A DNA stretch of 15,233 nucleotides from positions 1 to 15,233 of the forward strand of contig QBUN01000399.1 in assembly GCA_013180565.1 (NCBI GenBank), in the 5' to 3' direction. The DNA is from Candidatus Methanophaga sp. GoMg3.2 (GTDB lineage Archaea; Halobacteriota; Syntropharchaeia; Alkanophagales; Methanospirareceae). The translations under genes were made by a program, and so were the position numbers. Below the pieces are notes generated by a model. It was not told the DNA's origin. It saw nothing but the letters and a program-made list of their open reading frames with translations, and searched no databases. This document shows positions 6,569 through 14,226 of the stretch, piece by piece (positions within the stretch are counted from its first letter, which is position 1; each line of letters starts with the position of its first letter).

Positions 6569-6895
6569 TAAGGTTGATGTTACGAATTAATAAATAACTT
6601 GCTATTTCTTCTTCCACTTTTTAGTAAGGAACTTCAGATTCAACACGTAGAATGAGATGCTGTTGATAGAATTTTAAAGAAATGTGTAATAGCTAAGGCA
6701 GGATAAGACAAGGGGCTATCTACTGGTACTTTCTTCCCGATGTGAGTGGTTTACAATTAGATTATGCTATTAAAAAGGGTACTATCAGATATACCCGCAC
6801 ACCCCACTATTTCCACTGGAACTGCCATCCTCGTATGCCGCGCGTGCCTCGTATAATAATTATGAATACAATCCTATTATTAGCTATAAGTAAAT
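6569..6895. other. 327-base spacer between broken pyrF and the larA homologue
   Basis: This gap between divergent genes has no gene I can support. The left part (about 6569-6620) is AT-rich and probably holds the old pyrF promoter on the minus strand. From about 6700 one plus-strand frame stays open into the larA start, with a possible ATG at 6742, but its product matches nothing I recognise, overlaps larA in another frame and is rich in codons for basic and aromatic residues, so it may be chance or the remnant of a decayed gene. ATAATAATTATG at about 6854-6865 is a weak promoter candidate for larA. No clear Shine-Dalgarno sequence precedes larA. Confidence 0.4.
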
Positions 6896-8134
6896 ATGAC
6901 AAAAACACAAATCCCCTACGGCTCGAAGCTGATAGAGATCGACATAGAAGGTGAAATATTAGACCCTATCGATAAAAGTGTTGGCAAAACCAAGAGCCAT
7001 GACGTAATAAGACACGCACTTCAAAATCCTATCGGCACAAAAAAGCTGAAAGAGATAGTAAATAGCAAAAAAGATGCGGCAATTGTAATTGTCGTGGACG
7101 ACCATACCAGGGACGCACCTACCAAGAAGATGCTTGATGCTTTAATTGAAGAGATCGGGCATACAGACCAGATCACCGTGCTCGTGGCTTGCGGTACACA
7201 CCTCCCACCAACAGAGGAAGATTTAAAAAGTATACTTGGTAAACATCTCTCTCGCTTTGATGTGGAGATCCATAATTGCGATGCGCAAGATCTTGTATAC
7301 ACAGGTACGACAAGTAGGGGTACGCCAGTGAGTTTAAACAGGACTTATATGGACGCAGATATAAAAATTCTAACAGGCGATATAACTCTGCATTACTATG
7401 CCGGATTTGGAGGCGGAAGAAAGAGCATACTCCCTGGTATATCTTCACGCGAGTCGATAAAAAGGAACCATGCTCTCCTTGTTGACGAACAAGCTAAAAT
7501 AGCTAATATTGAAAATAATCCGGTGCATTTAGACATGTGTGAAGCAGCGTCATATGCTCCACCTGATTTTGTGCTAAATGCAATCGCCGATGCATCGGGA
7601 AATCTGATAGAAGCCTACGCAGGAGAGTTAAACGCAGTGTTTCTTAAGGGTACTGACGTGGCTAAGGACCTGTACCTAAATAAAACCACTAATTTATTTG
7701 ACGTTCTTTTGGTTAGTGCTGGTGGATTCCCAAAAGATAGGAACCTGTACCAAGCCACAAAGGCTATTGAAAATTGCTTTCGGGTAATAGTCCCAGGCGG
7801 GAAACTGATTTTAGTAGCAGAAAGCCGTGAGGGAATAGGAGACCCTTATTTTGAAGAGTGGATGAACAAATATGCAAGCTATGAAGAAGTAGAAGAGGCA
7901 ATAAAAACGGACTTTGTGCTTGGAGGACATAAAGCATATTATATAAGAAGAGTAATGAAGTATTTACAACTGTCTCTTGTATCAAATCTCGATACAGAGA
8001 CGATAAAGAGCTGGGGAATAAATGCCTATACGTCTGTATTGGATGCAGTTAAAGAAGAAATAAATATAAACGATAAGATTAAAGTAGGTATAGTCAAAGA
8101 TGGCAAGGATACTTTAATAGTTCCTGCACTATAA
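6896..8134 (+). CDS. larA: LarA-family nickel-pincer racemase/epimerase homologue
   Basis: The 412-residue product matches the LarA (DUF2088) family, whose founder interconverts D- and L-lactate with a nickel-pincer nucleotide bound to a lysine. All key positions are present by alignment from memory: substrate Arg72 in DDHTR, catalytic His102 in CGTHLPPT and His166 in [11 protein letters not shown], cofactor-anchoring Lys176 in the same stretch, nickel ligand His192 in RNHALL, and the Gln286/Lys289 pair in LYQATKA. It should therefore be an active nickel-pincer enzyme. The family uses several 2-hydroxy acids, so lactate is only one candidate. The cofactor genes larB, larC and larE are not in the window. 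Its stop codon is 16 bases before rpl19e, whose ribosome binding site begins directly after that stop, so larA may be the first gene of a ribosomal transcript. Family call firm; substrate unknown. Confidence 0.87.
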   Translation: MTKTQIPYGSKLIEIDIEGEILDPIDKSVGKTKSHDVIRHALQNPIGTKKLKEIVNSKKDAAIVIVVDDHTRDAPTKKMLDALIEEIGHTDQITVLVACGTHLPPTEEDLKSILGKHLSRFDVEIHNCDAQDLVYTGTTSRGTPVSLNRTYMDADIKILTGDITLHYYAGFGGGRKSILPGISSRESIKRNHALLVDEQAKIANIENNPVHLDMCEAASYAPPDFVLNAIADASGNLIEAYAGELNAVFLKGTDVAKDLYLNKTTNLFDVLLVSAGGFPKDRNLYQATKAIENCFRVIVPGGKLILVAESREGIGDPYFEEWMNKYASYEEVEEAIKTDFVLGGHKAYYIRRVMKYLQLSLVSNLDTETIKSWGINAYTSVLDAVKEEININDKIKVGIVKDGKDTLIVPAL

Positions 8135-8150
8135 GGAAGGAGTAAGTAGC

Positions 8151-8585
8151 ATGGTTAATCTAGCAAAACAGAAGAGGATAGCAGCAAAGGTGATGAAGGT
8201 CGGACTAGGGCGTGTATGGATCGACCCAGAAGCAACAGGGGATGTAGCTGAGGCTATTACGCGGGAAGATATTCGAGGCTTAGTAGAAGAAGGCCTCATA
8301 AAAAAGAAGCAGAAGAAAGGTGTTAGTAAAGGTAGAGCTAGGGAAGTAGCAATTAAAAAACTTCTTGGTCGCAGAAAAGGTCATGGCTCCAGGAAAGGTG
8401 CAAAAGGAGCGAGAAGAGGAAAGAAGAAAGTGTGGATAACAAAAATAAGGGCTTTACGAAGACAATTAAAAGAGCTTCGGGATGAAGGCAAGATAGACAA
8501 AACAACGTATCGTAGGTTATATCTTAAAGCTAAAGGAGGCGAATTCAAAAGTATAGCGCACTTAAATGAATTCATAAAAGTGTAA
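8151..8585 (+). CDS. rpl19e: 50S ribosomal protein L19e (eL19)
   Basis: The 144-residue product is archaeal/eukaryotic eL19: N-terminal [24 protein letters not shown], a basic middle with [21 protein letters not shown], and C-terminal helices with [22 protein letters not shown]. Length is normal (about 145-150). The start is fixed by a strong Shine-Dalgarno sequence, GGAAGGAG at 8135-8142, eight bases before the ATG. It binds 23S rRNA in the large subunit. In most euryarchaea rpl6 and rpl32e precede it; here larA does. Confidence 0.96.
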   Translation: MVNLAKQKRIAAKVMKVGLGRVWIDPEATGDVAEAITREDIRGLVEEGLIKKKQKKGVSKGRAREVAIKKLLGRRKGHGSRKGAKGARRGKKKVWITKIRALRRQLKELRDEGKIDKTTYRRLYLKAKGGEFKSIAHLNEFIKV

Positions 8586-8644
8586 TGTGTAGAAGTAAAA
8601 TTATATTAACGAAGTTTAATGTAAAAACAAGGGAAAGATAAAAG

Positions 8645-9175
8645 ATGGCAAAAGGTCCAACATATCGGGTTCCGTTTCGAAGGAGGCGGGAGGGTAAAAC
8701 AGACTATCGGAGAAGATTGAAACTGTTATTCAGTAGAAAGCCACGTGTTGTAGTGAGAAAGAGTAATAAGCACATTAGGATGCAATTGGTATTGTTTGAT
8801 CAAGTAGGCGATAAAACTTTTGTTTCTTCTACATCTTCAGAACTAAAGAGATTTGGCTATGAAGGTGGAACCGGTAACATACCTGCAGCGTATCTTACTG
8901 GACTGTTATTCGGTAAGAAAGCTAAAGAAGCAGGTTTTGATGAGGCCATCCTTGATACAGGGCTACAAACGCCTAATCATAGTTCTAAAGAATATGCAGC
9001 ATTAAAAGGAGTTGTTAATTCCGGGATGGATATACCACATGATCCCTCTGTTTTCCCACCGGATGAACGTGTCAGAGGAGAACATATAGCTAATTTTAAA
9101 CAAGATGTTTCTATCGTAGATAATTTTGAAGCGGTGAAAAAAGGGATATTAGCTGAGAGCGGAGAGGATAAATAA
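8645..9175 (+). CDS. rpl18: 50S ribosomal protein L18 (uL18)
   Basis: The 176-residue product is archaeal uL18, which binds 5S rRNA in the central protuberance. Diagnostic stretches are [79 protein letters not shown]. Length is normal for archaea. The 59-base gap after rpl19e is long for this operon and contains a TATA-like TTATATTAA at 8601-8609, so an extra promoter is possible. The weak ribosome binding site is in GGGAAAGATAAAAG before the ATG. Confidence 0.96.
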   Translation: MAKGPTYRVPFRRRREGKTDYRRRLKLLFSRKPRVVVRKSNKHIRMQLVLFDQVGDKTFVSSTSSELKRFGYEGGTGNIPAAYLTGLLFGKKAKEAGFDEAILDTGLQTPNHSSKEYAALKGVVNSGMDIPHDPSVFPPDERVRGEHIANFKQDVSIVDNFEAVKKGILAESGEDK

Positions 9176-9194
9176 AAGGAAAAGACAAGAGAAG

Positions 9195-9842
9195 ATGAGT
9201 AGAGAACAAAAAAGAGGATCTAGAAAAGAGTCCTGGAAAACGGAAGAAAAGTGGACGCCAGTAACAAGGCTGGGCGTATTAGTGCAAAATGGAGAAATAA
9301 GAAGTATAGAAGAAGCTCTCAAATCTAGGTATCCTTTGAAAGAGTACCAAATTGTCGATGCTCTACTTCCAGATCTTAGTGAAGAAGTCCTAGATATAAA
9401 TCTTGTACAAAGGATGACTGATTCCGGAAGACGAGTGAAGTTTAGAGTTTGCGTAATAGTAGGAGATAAAGAGGGCTATTTGGGTATAGGCTTGGGTAAA
9501 GATGCTCTTGTCCGCAGCGGTATTGAGAAAGCGGTAAAAGTTGCAAAAACTAATATCACTTATATTGAGCGCGGATGTGGTTCTTGGGAATGCGACTGTA
9601 AAGATAAGCATTCGATCCCTTTTAAGGTTATTGGTAAATCAGGCAGTGTAGAAATAACGTTAAAACCCGCGCCAAAAGGTATTGGTCTTGCGGCTGGAGA
9701 TGTACCTAAGCGCGTCTCAGAGTTTGCTGGTGTCAACGATATATGGGCCAAAACAAGAGGTAAGACAAGAACCACATTTAACCTTGCTATGGCAACATAC
9801 AACGCTTTGAAGAGTACGGCATTAGTAAAAACAATGAATTAA
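9195..9842 (+). CDS. rps5: 30S ribosomal protein S5 (uS5)
   Basis: The 215-residue product is archaeal uS5, a small-subunit protein at the mRNA entry and decoding region. The N-terminal double-stranded RNA-binding-like domain includes [20 protein letters not shown] and [20 protein letters not shown]. The archaeal stretch [10 protein letters not shown] followed by HSIPF and the C-terminal [19 protein letters not shown] and [15 protein letters not shown] are all present. Length is typical (about 205-220). It follows rpl18 by 19 bases, in the order normal for the spc operon. Confidence 0.96.
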   Translation: MSREQKRGSRKESWKTEEKWTPVTRLGVLVQNGEIRSIEEALKSRYPLKEYQIVDALLPDLSEEVLDINLVQRMTDSGRRVKFRVCVIVGDKEGYLGIGLGKDALVRSGIEKAVKVAKTNITYIERGCGSWECDCKDKHSIPFKVIGKSGSVEITLKPAPKGIGLAAGDVPKRVSEFAGVNDIWAKTRGKTRTTFNLAMATYNALKSTALVKTMN

Positions 9843-9867
9843 TTAAGGAATGGATGGATGAATAAAA

Positions 9868-10335
9868 ATGCAAGCGATAGTAAAACTGAGAGGAAAAGTA
9901 GGTGTGAGACCAGAGATAAAATATACGCTAAATCTTTTACGCTTACATAGGGTAAACCACTGTGTAGCAGTTGATGATAATGTGTATTACAAAGGGATGA
10001 TACAAAAGGTAAAAGATTACGTAGCTTGGGGTGAGATTTCAGAGGATATGCTAGAGCTCTTATTAGAAGGAAGAGGCAGGTTAGAAGGGGGAAAGAGATT
10101 GACAGAAAAGTTTTTAGAGGAGAGCACACCTTTTAGCACGATAAAAGAACTAGCTCATGCTTTGTACGAGGGTAAAGTAAGCATGAAAGACTTAAAGGAA
10201 TACAAAATTAAACCTGTTTTCCGGCTTCACCCACCAAGAAAAGGCCATAAAGGTATAAAACGGAGCGTTAAGCAAGGTGGAGAACTAGGGTATCACGGCG
10301 CTAAAATAAATGAGTTGCTATATAAAATGCGGTGA
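9868..10335 (+). CDS. rpl30: 50S ribosomal protein L30 (uL30)
   Basis: The 155-residue product is the long archaeal uL30 (bacterial forms are about 60): [52 protein letters not shown], and the C-terminal [20 protein letters not shown]. The ATG at 9868 has a purine-rich GGATGGATGA upstream. It lies 25 bases after rps5. In most archaea rpl15 and secY follow; here a GGGP synthase gene follows after a hairpin, so the usual operon end is missing. Confidence 0.95.
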   Translation: MQAIVKLRGKVGVRPEIKYTLNLLRLHRVNHCVAVDDNVYYKGMIQKVKDYVAWGEISEDMLELLLEGRGRLEGGKRLTEKFLEESTPFSTIKELAHALYEGKVSMKDLKEYKIKPVFRLHPPRKGHKGIKRSVKQGGELGYHGAKINELLYKMR

Positions 10336-10360
10336 GTGATTTTATTTGGTGATTCCCGTT

Positions 10361-10387
10361 GATTAGATTTCATAACAGAATCTAATC
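10361..10387 (+). terminator. Perfect 9-bp hairpin between rpl30 and the GGGP synthase gene
   Basis: GATTAGATT at 10361-10369 and AATCTAATC at 10379-10387 are exact reverse complements around a 9-base loop. The hairpin lies 25 bases after the rpl30 stop and ends 5 bases before the GGGP synthase ATG. No T-run follows, so it is either a processing or attenuation site, an inverted operator, or a weak terminator. Its stem would block a Shine-Dalgarno position, and none is visible there. Confidence 0.4.
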
Positions 10388-10392
10388 TTAAA

Positions 10393-11085
10393 ATGATGAC
10401 CGTGAAGAAAGAGCCTTGGAAAGAATGGAAACATATTACCAAGCTTGACCCTGACAAACAAATTACAGAAGCAGCGTTGGAGACTATCGTAGAAAGTGGA
10501 ACAGATGCTATAATGATCTCGGGCACTCAAAACATTACCGATAAAAATGTATCACACTTGATAACTCTCCTTAAAGAATATAAAATACCAAAAATATTAG
10601 AACCTGCAACTCCGGATGCTGTCGTCTACGAAGACATAGATTATATCTTCGTGCCTTTAGTGCTTAATTCCATTAATTTGGAGTGGATCATAGGAAAGCA
10701 TATAGAATGGATAAAAACTCACGAGATAAATTGGGATAGAGTCATCCCTGAAGGGTATATCATTTTGAATCCGAAATCGGCAGTAGCAAGACTGACTAAT
10801 TCTGTCACCAACCTAACTTCCGAAGAAGTCAAAGCTTACGCAGAATATGCAGAGAAATATCTTCGTCTTCCTATCATATATGTAGAATATAGCGGGACAT
10901 ATGGAAACTCAAAACTCGTAAAGGATTTGAGTGAATTAATAAGTGTAGCATCACTGTTCTACGGCGGTGGAATAGACACAAAGGAGAGAGCTACCGAGAT
11001 GAAGAGCTATGCAGATGTTATCATAGTAGGAAACGTGGTGTATACAAACGAGGAGAAATTTCTTGATACTGTTCCCGATCTATGA
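10393..11085 (+). CDS. Geranylgeranylglyceryl phosphate synthase (Archaeoglobus-type)
   Basis: The 230-residue product is a TIM-barrel GGGP synthase, which joins sn-glycerol-1-phosphate to geranylgeranyl diphosphate in the first ether bond of archaeal membrane lipids. It strongly resembles the Archaeoglobus form as I remember it: HITKLDPDK, DAIMISGTQN, FVPLVLNS, GYIILNPKSAVARLT, IIYVEYSGTYG, LFYGGGID and IIVGNVVY, which hold the phosphate- and prenyl-diphosphate-binding residues. It is somewhat shorter than that protein in the middle, around WIKTHEINWDRVIPEGY. Two ATGs in a row (10393, 10396) are possible starts; neither has a clear ribosome binding site. It follows the ribosomal genes on the same strand, separated by a hairpin, and converges with mmp7. 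Confidence 0.93.
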   Translation: MMTVKKEPWKEWKHITKLDPDKQITEAALETIVESGTDAIMISGTQNITDKNVSHLITLLKEYKIPKILEPATPDAVVYEDIDYIFVPLVLNSINLEWIIGKHIEWIKTHEINWDRVIPEGYIILNPKSAVARLTNSVTNLTSEEVKAYAEYAEKYLRLPIIYVEYSGTYGNSKLVKDLSELISVASLFYGGGIDTKERATEMKSYADVIIVGNVVYTNEEKFLDTVPDL

Positions 11086-11143
11086 ACAAGATCGCAAAAG
11101 AGTAAAACTTAGTTGGAGTGGAAATGCTGGGGTGTGTCCCGTG

Positions 11144-12037
11144 TCAAAACAAAGTCCCTGTTACTGCTTCTGATTTTATCTCCAGCAGATACCCTGTATA
11201 TGGTGATTTCTTTATCTCGCAAATCTCTAACAGTTTCTTCTTCCCTATTTCTATCTCTTTTATCTTCTCTATGTCCTCCTCTTCCATCTTTACTCGTAAA
11301 CCATCCAGTTGTATAACATTAGGCAATTCCTCTCCTACTTTAGGCAGAATCGTCATTTCTATCATATCTTTTATGAACAAGGGAGAAGCAGCTATCGGAT
11401 CCTCCTCTAGATCTAACCTCTTCTCAGCTAAAGCTCTTTCTAACTCCGAAGTTACAGCATATAGCCGCTCTATTTCATCTTTATTTCTCATTCTAGCAGT
11501 CTTCCGCCCTACACCACCTACATAGTGCTCTAATTCAATGTCTGATGGGCCTCCTACTATTATATAAGGTATGTCAATGTTTTTGCATAATTTCACTTTC
11601 TCTTCTAAGCACTCTTCAAAAGTGCCAAAAATAAACACCGCCGCATCAAATTCCTCTATTATCTGCTTCTCTTGCGTTGTCATCTGCGCTATCCTTCTCC
11701 CAACGCCACGAGCCAGCCCCATCATATTAGTGATAGCACCACTTCTACGCAGAAATTCCGCTATATCACACATCGGATCGACAGCGTGATGCTTTCCAAG
11801 AGAAGGGACAACTAAGATTATCTCCGTTCCAGCCAGAGGCAACTCCTTGTACTTCCCACCGAGCTCCTTTATCTTATTCCTTATTTCTCGCTCATCCTCT
11901 TCTGGGAATGCTAAATGCATCATAGTCTCGGTCTGCATAACAGATTCTTGTAATATAAACCCGCCTAAATCCCCTACTAACTCTTTCAACTCGTAAAACT
12001 TATACACTCCCCCTTCAAACATCATTATCTTATACAT
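11144..12037 (-). CDS. mmp7: Methanogenesis marker protein 7 (MCR activation component)
   Basis: The 297-residue product matches methanogenesis marker 7: LVGDLGGFILQESV near the start, LPLAGTEIILVVPSLGKHH (68-84), CDIAEFLRR with Cys90, GLARGVGRRIAQ (107-118), and VGGPSDIE with VGGVGRKTARMR. Other cysteines are C143, C151 and C273. Mmp7 is reported in the ATP-dependent complex that reductively activates methyl-coenzyme M reductase, along with McrC, Mmp17, Mmp3 and the A2 ATPase. I start at ATG 12037 because GGTGA lies 6 bases upstream; a GTG at 12043 is the alternative. The start overlaps the end of mmp17 by 8 bases, so translation is probably coupled. No mcrC, mmp3 or atwA gene is in the window. 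Confidence 0.92.
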   Translation of the reverse strand: MYKIMMFEGGVYKFYELKELVGDLGGFILQESVMQTETMMHLAFPEEDEREIRNKIKELGGKYKELPLAGTEIILVVPSLGKHHAVDPMCDIAEFLRRSGAITNMMGLARGVGRRIAQMTTQEKQIIEEFDAAVFIFGTFEECLEEKVKLCKNIDIPYIIVGGPSDIELEHYVGGVGRKTARMRNKDEIERLYAVTSELERALAEKRLDLEEDPIAASPLFIKDMIEMTILPKVGEELPNVIQLDGLRVKMEEEDIEKIKEIEIGKKKLLEICEIKKSPYTGYLLEIKSEAVTGTLF

Positions 12038-12575
12038 ACTCACTCACCATCTCTTCCACTTTATTCTTCTGTTCTTCCCCTATCGGATTTTCTGAAGCTA
12101 TAATAACAATGGAATTGGTAGAACGCATAGGCGACCGAACTCTTGCACCTTCTGGTAATATAGTATCTAAAGCATACAAAATTCGTGTTACCAAATCATC
12201 TTTCGGATCATAAAGTACCAACTTTAAGAGTTCCTCTATTTCATTATCCTCTAATTTTAACAATAGCTCCAATCTGCCTACTTGCTCAACTTTCTCTCCG
12301 TACTTATCCCAAAGTAAGGCAAGTAATTTAGGTGCATATCTCTCTGTTGTAATCCTCAACTTTTTTTCTTCCCGGAGTGTTACGTCCCATACCGTAACAG
12401 GTCTTGAGACACGCCCTATCTTAACAGCGATAACAAAAACGAACTCCTTCGGGTTGCAATGCATATAAACATGGTCTATATTACTTCTTAGCTCAGCATC
12501 TCGAAAAGTATCCTGACAGATCTTCGTGTATGATCCATTTGCGAAATCACTCACCCCTTCTATTTTTACCTCCAT
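12030..12575 (-). CDS. mmp17: Methanogenesis marker protein 17 (MCR activation component)
   Basis: The 181-residue product matches methanogenesis marker 17 in length and in stretches such as YMHCNPKEFVFVIAVKIG, ITTERYAPKLLALLWDKYG and the C-terminal ARVRSPMRSTNSIVIIAS. Cysteines are C20 and C40. Mmp17 is reported with Mmp7 in the MCR activation complex, which carries nitrogenase-related iron-sulfur clusters. I chose ATG 12575 because AGGTGA lies 5 bases upstream, the same signal as in mmp7; a GTG at 12584 in frame is the alternative. The gene lies 61 bases after mmp14. That gap contains AATATATAAAT on the minus strand (about 12636-12645), so mmp17-mmp7 may also have their own promoter. The call rests partly on the mmp7 neighbourhood. 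Confidence 0.87.
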   Translation of the reverse strand: MEVKIEGVSDFANGSYTKICQDTFRDAELRSNIDHVYMHCNPKEFVFVIAVKIGRVSRPVTVWDVTLREEKKLRITTERYAPKLLALLWDKYGEKVEQVGRLELLLKLEDNEIEELLKLVLYDPKDDLVTRILYALDTILPEGARVRSPMRSTNSIVIIASENPIGEEQKNKVEEMVSEYV

Positions 12576-12636
12576 CTCAATCACCTTCTCCCTTATTAGC
12601 CTTAGTTATAAAAGAAAGATAAAATTAGTAACTTAT

Positions 12637-14076
12637 TTATATATTCTTTTTTTGCTTTTTTATCCTCTGGCCCGAGATGCATCCACTGCCTTGGGTGCCA
12701 CCTATGGGATTTCCAGGGCTTCCAAATTGGTGCATGCATCTTCCAAGAACTGCGGCACCCCTGGCAAGTGCATCATCTACGAATATCACCTCTTTGTCCA
12801 TATCCCTACCAAATAGGTCACTCAACTTCTCCAGTATTAACTCTGGCTTCTTCCCGGTAATACCCGCCCTACCGGTGATTCCTATTTTCGTACCCGGTAA
12901 TAATATCCCTTCCTCTTTTGCTATCCCCACTAACTCCTCAACGACACATGCTGCCACCTCATCTATTACTGCCATAACATAGCACATGCTCTCTTCACGA
13001 TATACATCTGCGCCTATCTCTGCTATCTTAGGCAGGTCGGAAAGGTTATCTCCGGCATCTATGCCTATCAGTGAGACGCCACTTTTTCTTGCCGCATCTA
13101 CATCTATCGGGGACCCGCCGAAAAGCGTTCCAGACATGATTTTCTCTATTCTCAAATGTCTCATGACATCTTCTGCATAGCCTTTCACCACGTCCTTCTT
13201 TATTTTTCGCTTTAACTTACTCTGTGGGCAATCAAGTACAGAAGGATATTTCTCGCTTACAATATGAGAAACAAAAGCATCGGGGATTGCCCCCGCCAGG
13301 CCACAGAAACTACCTGTAACTTTTGAATACGGCTCTTGGTCATCGGTCACACGACCCGCGAGAGTAGTGCCAAAATCCAATGATAGAACGGGATTTCGAT
13401 AGTCAACATCGAGCCATTTCGCGGCTTCCTTAAGCCCCGCGGTTACAAGCTCGCCCTCCATTTCATTCGCTACTAAGGACTCGCCCGCAGGTGCTTCGTT
13501 ACTGGTCACCGCGCCATCAAAATATGTCTTCTCCATCCGTGAAAATTTCCTTAGGTCGAGAGGGATGTCATTTACTGTCATAGGCGAGATCATCTTCCGC
13601 GGTGGGATTCCTGCAAGCATGCAGCCATTAGCTAGAGCTTTTATTACGCCCTGCATTTCATCTATGGAAGAGAATCCCGCTGTTACTCCTGAGGATCGTA
13701 CAACGAAATGTAAATCGGGAATGGTTATTCCAGCAGCAGTTGTGCATTCTTGCAGCGTCTTAGCCACTAACTTTGCAATGGACTCTTCAGAAAGTTTGAC
13801 CTTCGTTATCGTATGACAAAATGCATCGTCATGTGCTAATGCTTCTCGTGTCATCCGGACCGCTTTATCCAATATATAGGTCTTCCCGCTTTTCAGGTCT
13901 GTGGCACTTAATATTGATTTCGTGGTGCTGTTGCCGAGCTCTACACTCGCAACGATGAAGATGGGCTTTAACGTGAGGTCGCCTCTTGAAAGCCGTAATG
14001 TGAAAAATAAATCACTATAGCTAATTCTCTGCGTCTTTAGCAGTTTCGGATGATGCTTCTTTCCAAATAGCCCCAT
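12637..14076 (-). CDS. mmp14: Methanogenesis marker protein 14 (ASKHA-fold ATPase-like)
   Basis: The 479-residue product matches methanogenesis marker 14. It has the actin/Hsp70/sugar kinase nucleotide-binding layout: phosphate loop 1 ELGNSTTKS (46-54), phosphate loop 2 LDFGTTLAGRVTD (233-245), and a C-terminal adenosine-type loop GITGRAGITGKKP (399-411). MISPMTVNDIPLDLRKFS and NEMEGELVTAGLKEAAKW are also family-typical. The tail from about 450 is glycine-rich with a lone Cys466, then basic and lysine-rich. An N-terminal extension of about 38 residues, rich in basic residues, precedes the core. Start ATG 14076 has GGAG ten bases upstream. The function is unknown; occurrence only in organisms with methyl-coenzyme M reductase and linkage to mmp17-mmp7 suggest a part in enzyme maturation or activation. 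It diverges from mtrE across 150 bases. Confidence 0.92.
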   Translation of the reverse strand: MGLFGKKHHPKLLKTQRISYSDLFFTLRLSRGDLTLKPIFIVASVELGNSTTKSILSATDLKSGKTYILDKAVRMTREALAHDDAFCHTITKVKLSEESIAKLVAKTLQECTTAAGITIPDLHFVVRSSGVTAGFSSIDEMQGVIKALANGCMLAGIPPRKMISPMTVNDIPLDLRKFSRMEKTYFDGAVTSNEAPAGESLVANEMEGELVTAGLKEAAKWLDVDYRNPVLSLDFGTTLAGRVTDDQEPYSKVTGSFCGLAGAIPDAFVSHIVSEKYPSVLDCPQSKLKRKIKKDVVKGYAEDVMRHLRIEKIMSGTLFGGSPIDVDAARKSGVSLIGIDAGDNLSDLPKIAEIGADVYREESMCYVMAVIDEVAACVVEELVGIAKEEGILLPGTKIGITGRAGITGKKPELILEKLSDLFGRDMDKEVIFVDDALARGAAVLGRCMHQFGSPGNPIGGTQGSGCISGQRIKKQKKNI

Positions 14077-14189
14077 AGTATCATTACTCCTATTCTACCT
14101 CTTGAATATCTCTTATCTTTCTTATCTATTAACTAGTTCCCCTTTCTTGTATCTTGTTATCTTTCGGGGACATAATAAATTAAAAATGG

Positions 14190-14203
14190 AAAAGCTTTTA
14201 TAG
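14190..14203 (+). promoter_or_regulatory. Promoter of mtrE (BRE and TATA) for a likely leaderless transcript
   Basis: AAAAGC (14190-14195) followed by TTTTATAG (14196-14203) fits an archaeal BRE-TATA pair. The TATA centre is about 27 bases before the A of the mtrE ATG, the usual distance to the transcription start, and no Shine-Dalgarno sequence lies between. The mRNA should therefore begin at or within a base or two of the start codon. The rest of the 150-base divergent spacer is purine-rich on the minus strand and forms the mmp14 leader. Confidence 0.65.
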
Positions 14204-14226
14204 TACTAACAACTCTAAGCTTTCTC

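Noticed and set aside
6742..6954. 70-codon plus-strand frame overlapping the larA start
   Set aside because: It overlaps a certain gene in another frame and has no recognisable product. A faint likeness of the preceding codons (GAIYWY) to MazF-type toxins is too short to support anything.
11118..11525. 135-codon plus-strand frame with serine-rich hydrophobic product
   Set aside because: It lies opposite mmp7, whose protein is conserved; the serine/phenylalanine bias is what antisense of a Glu/Lys-rich gene gives.
12874..12882. Third GGTGATTCC copy
   Set aside because: It lies in conserved mmp14 coding sequence (the GITGR motif), so it is explained by the protein.
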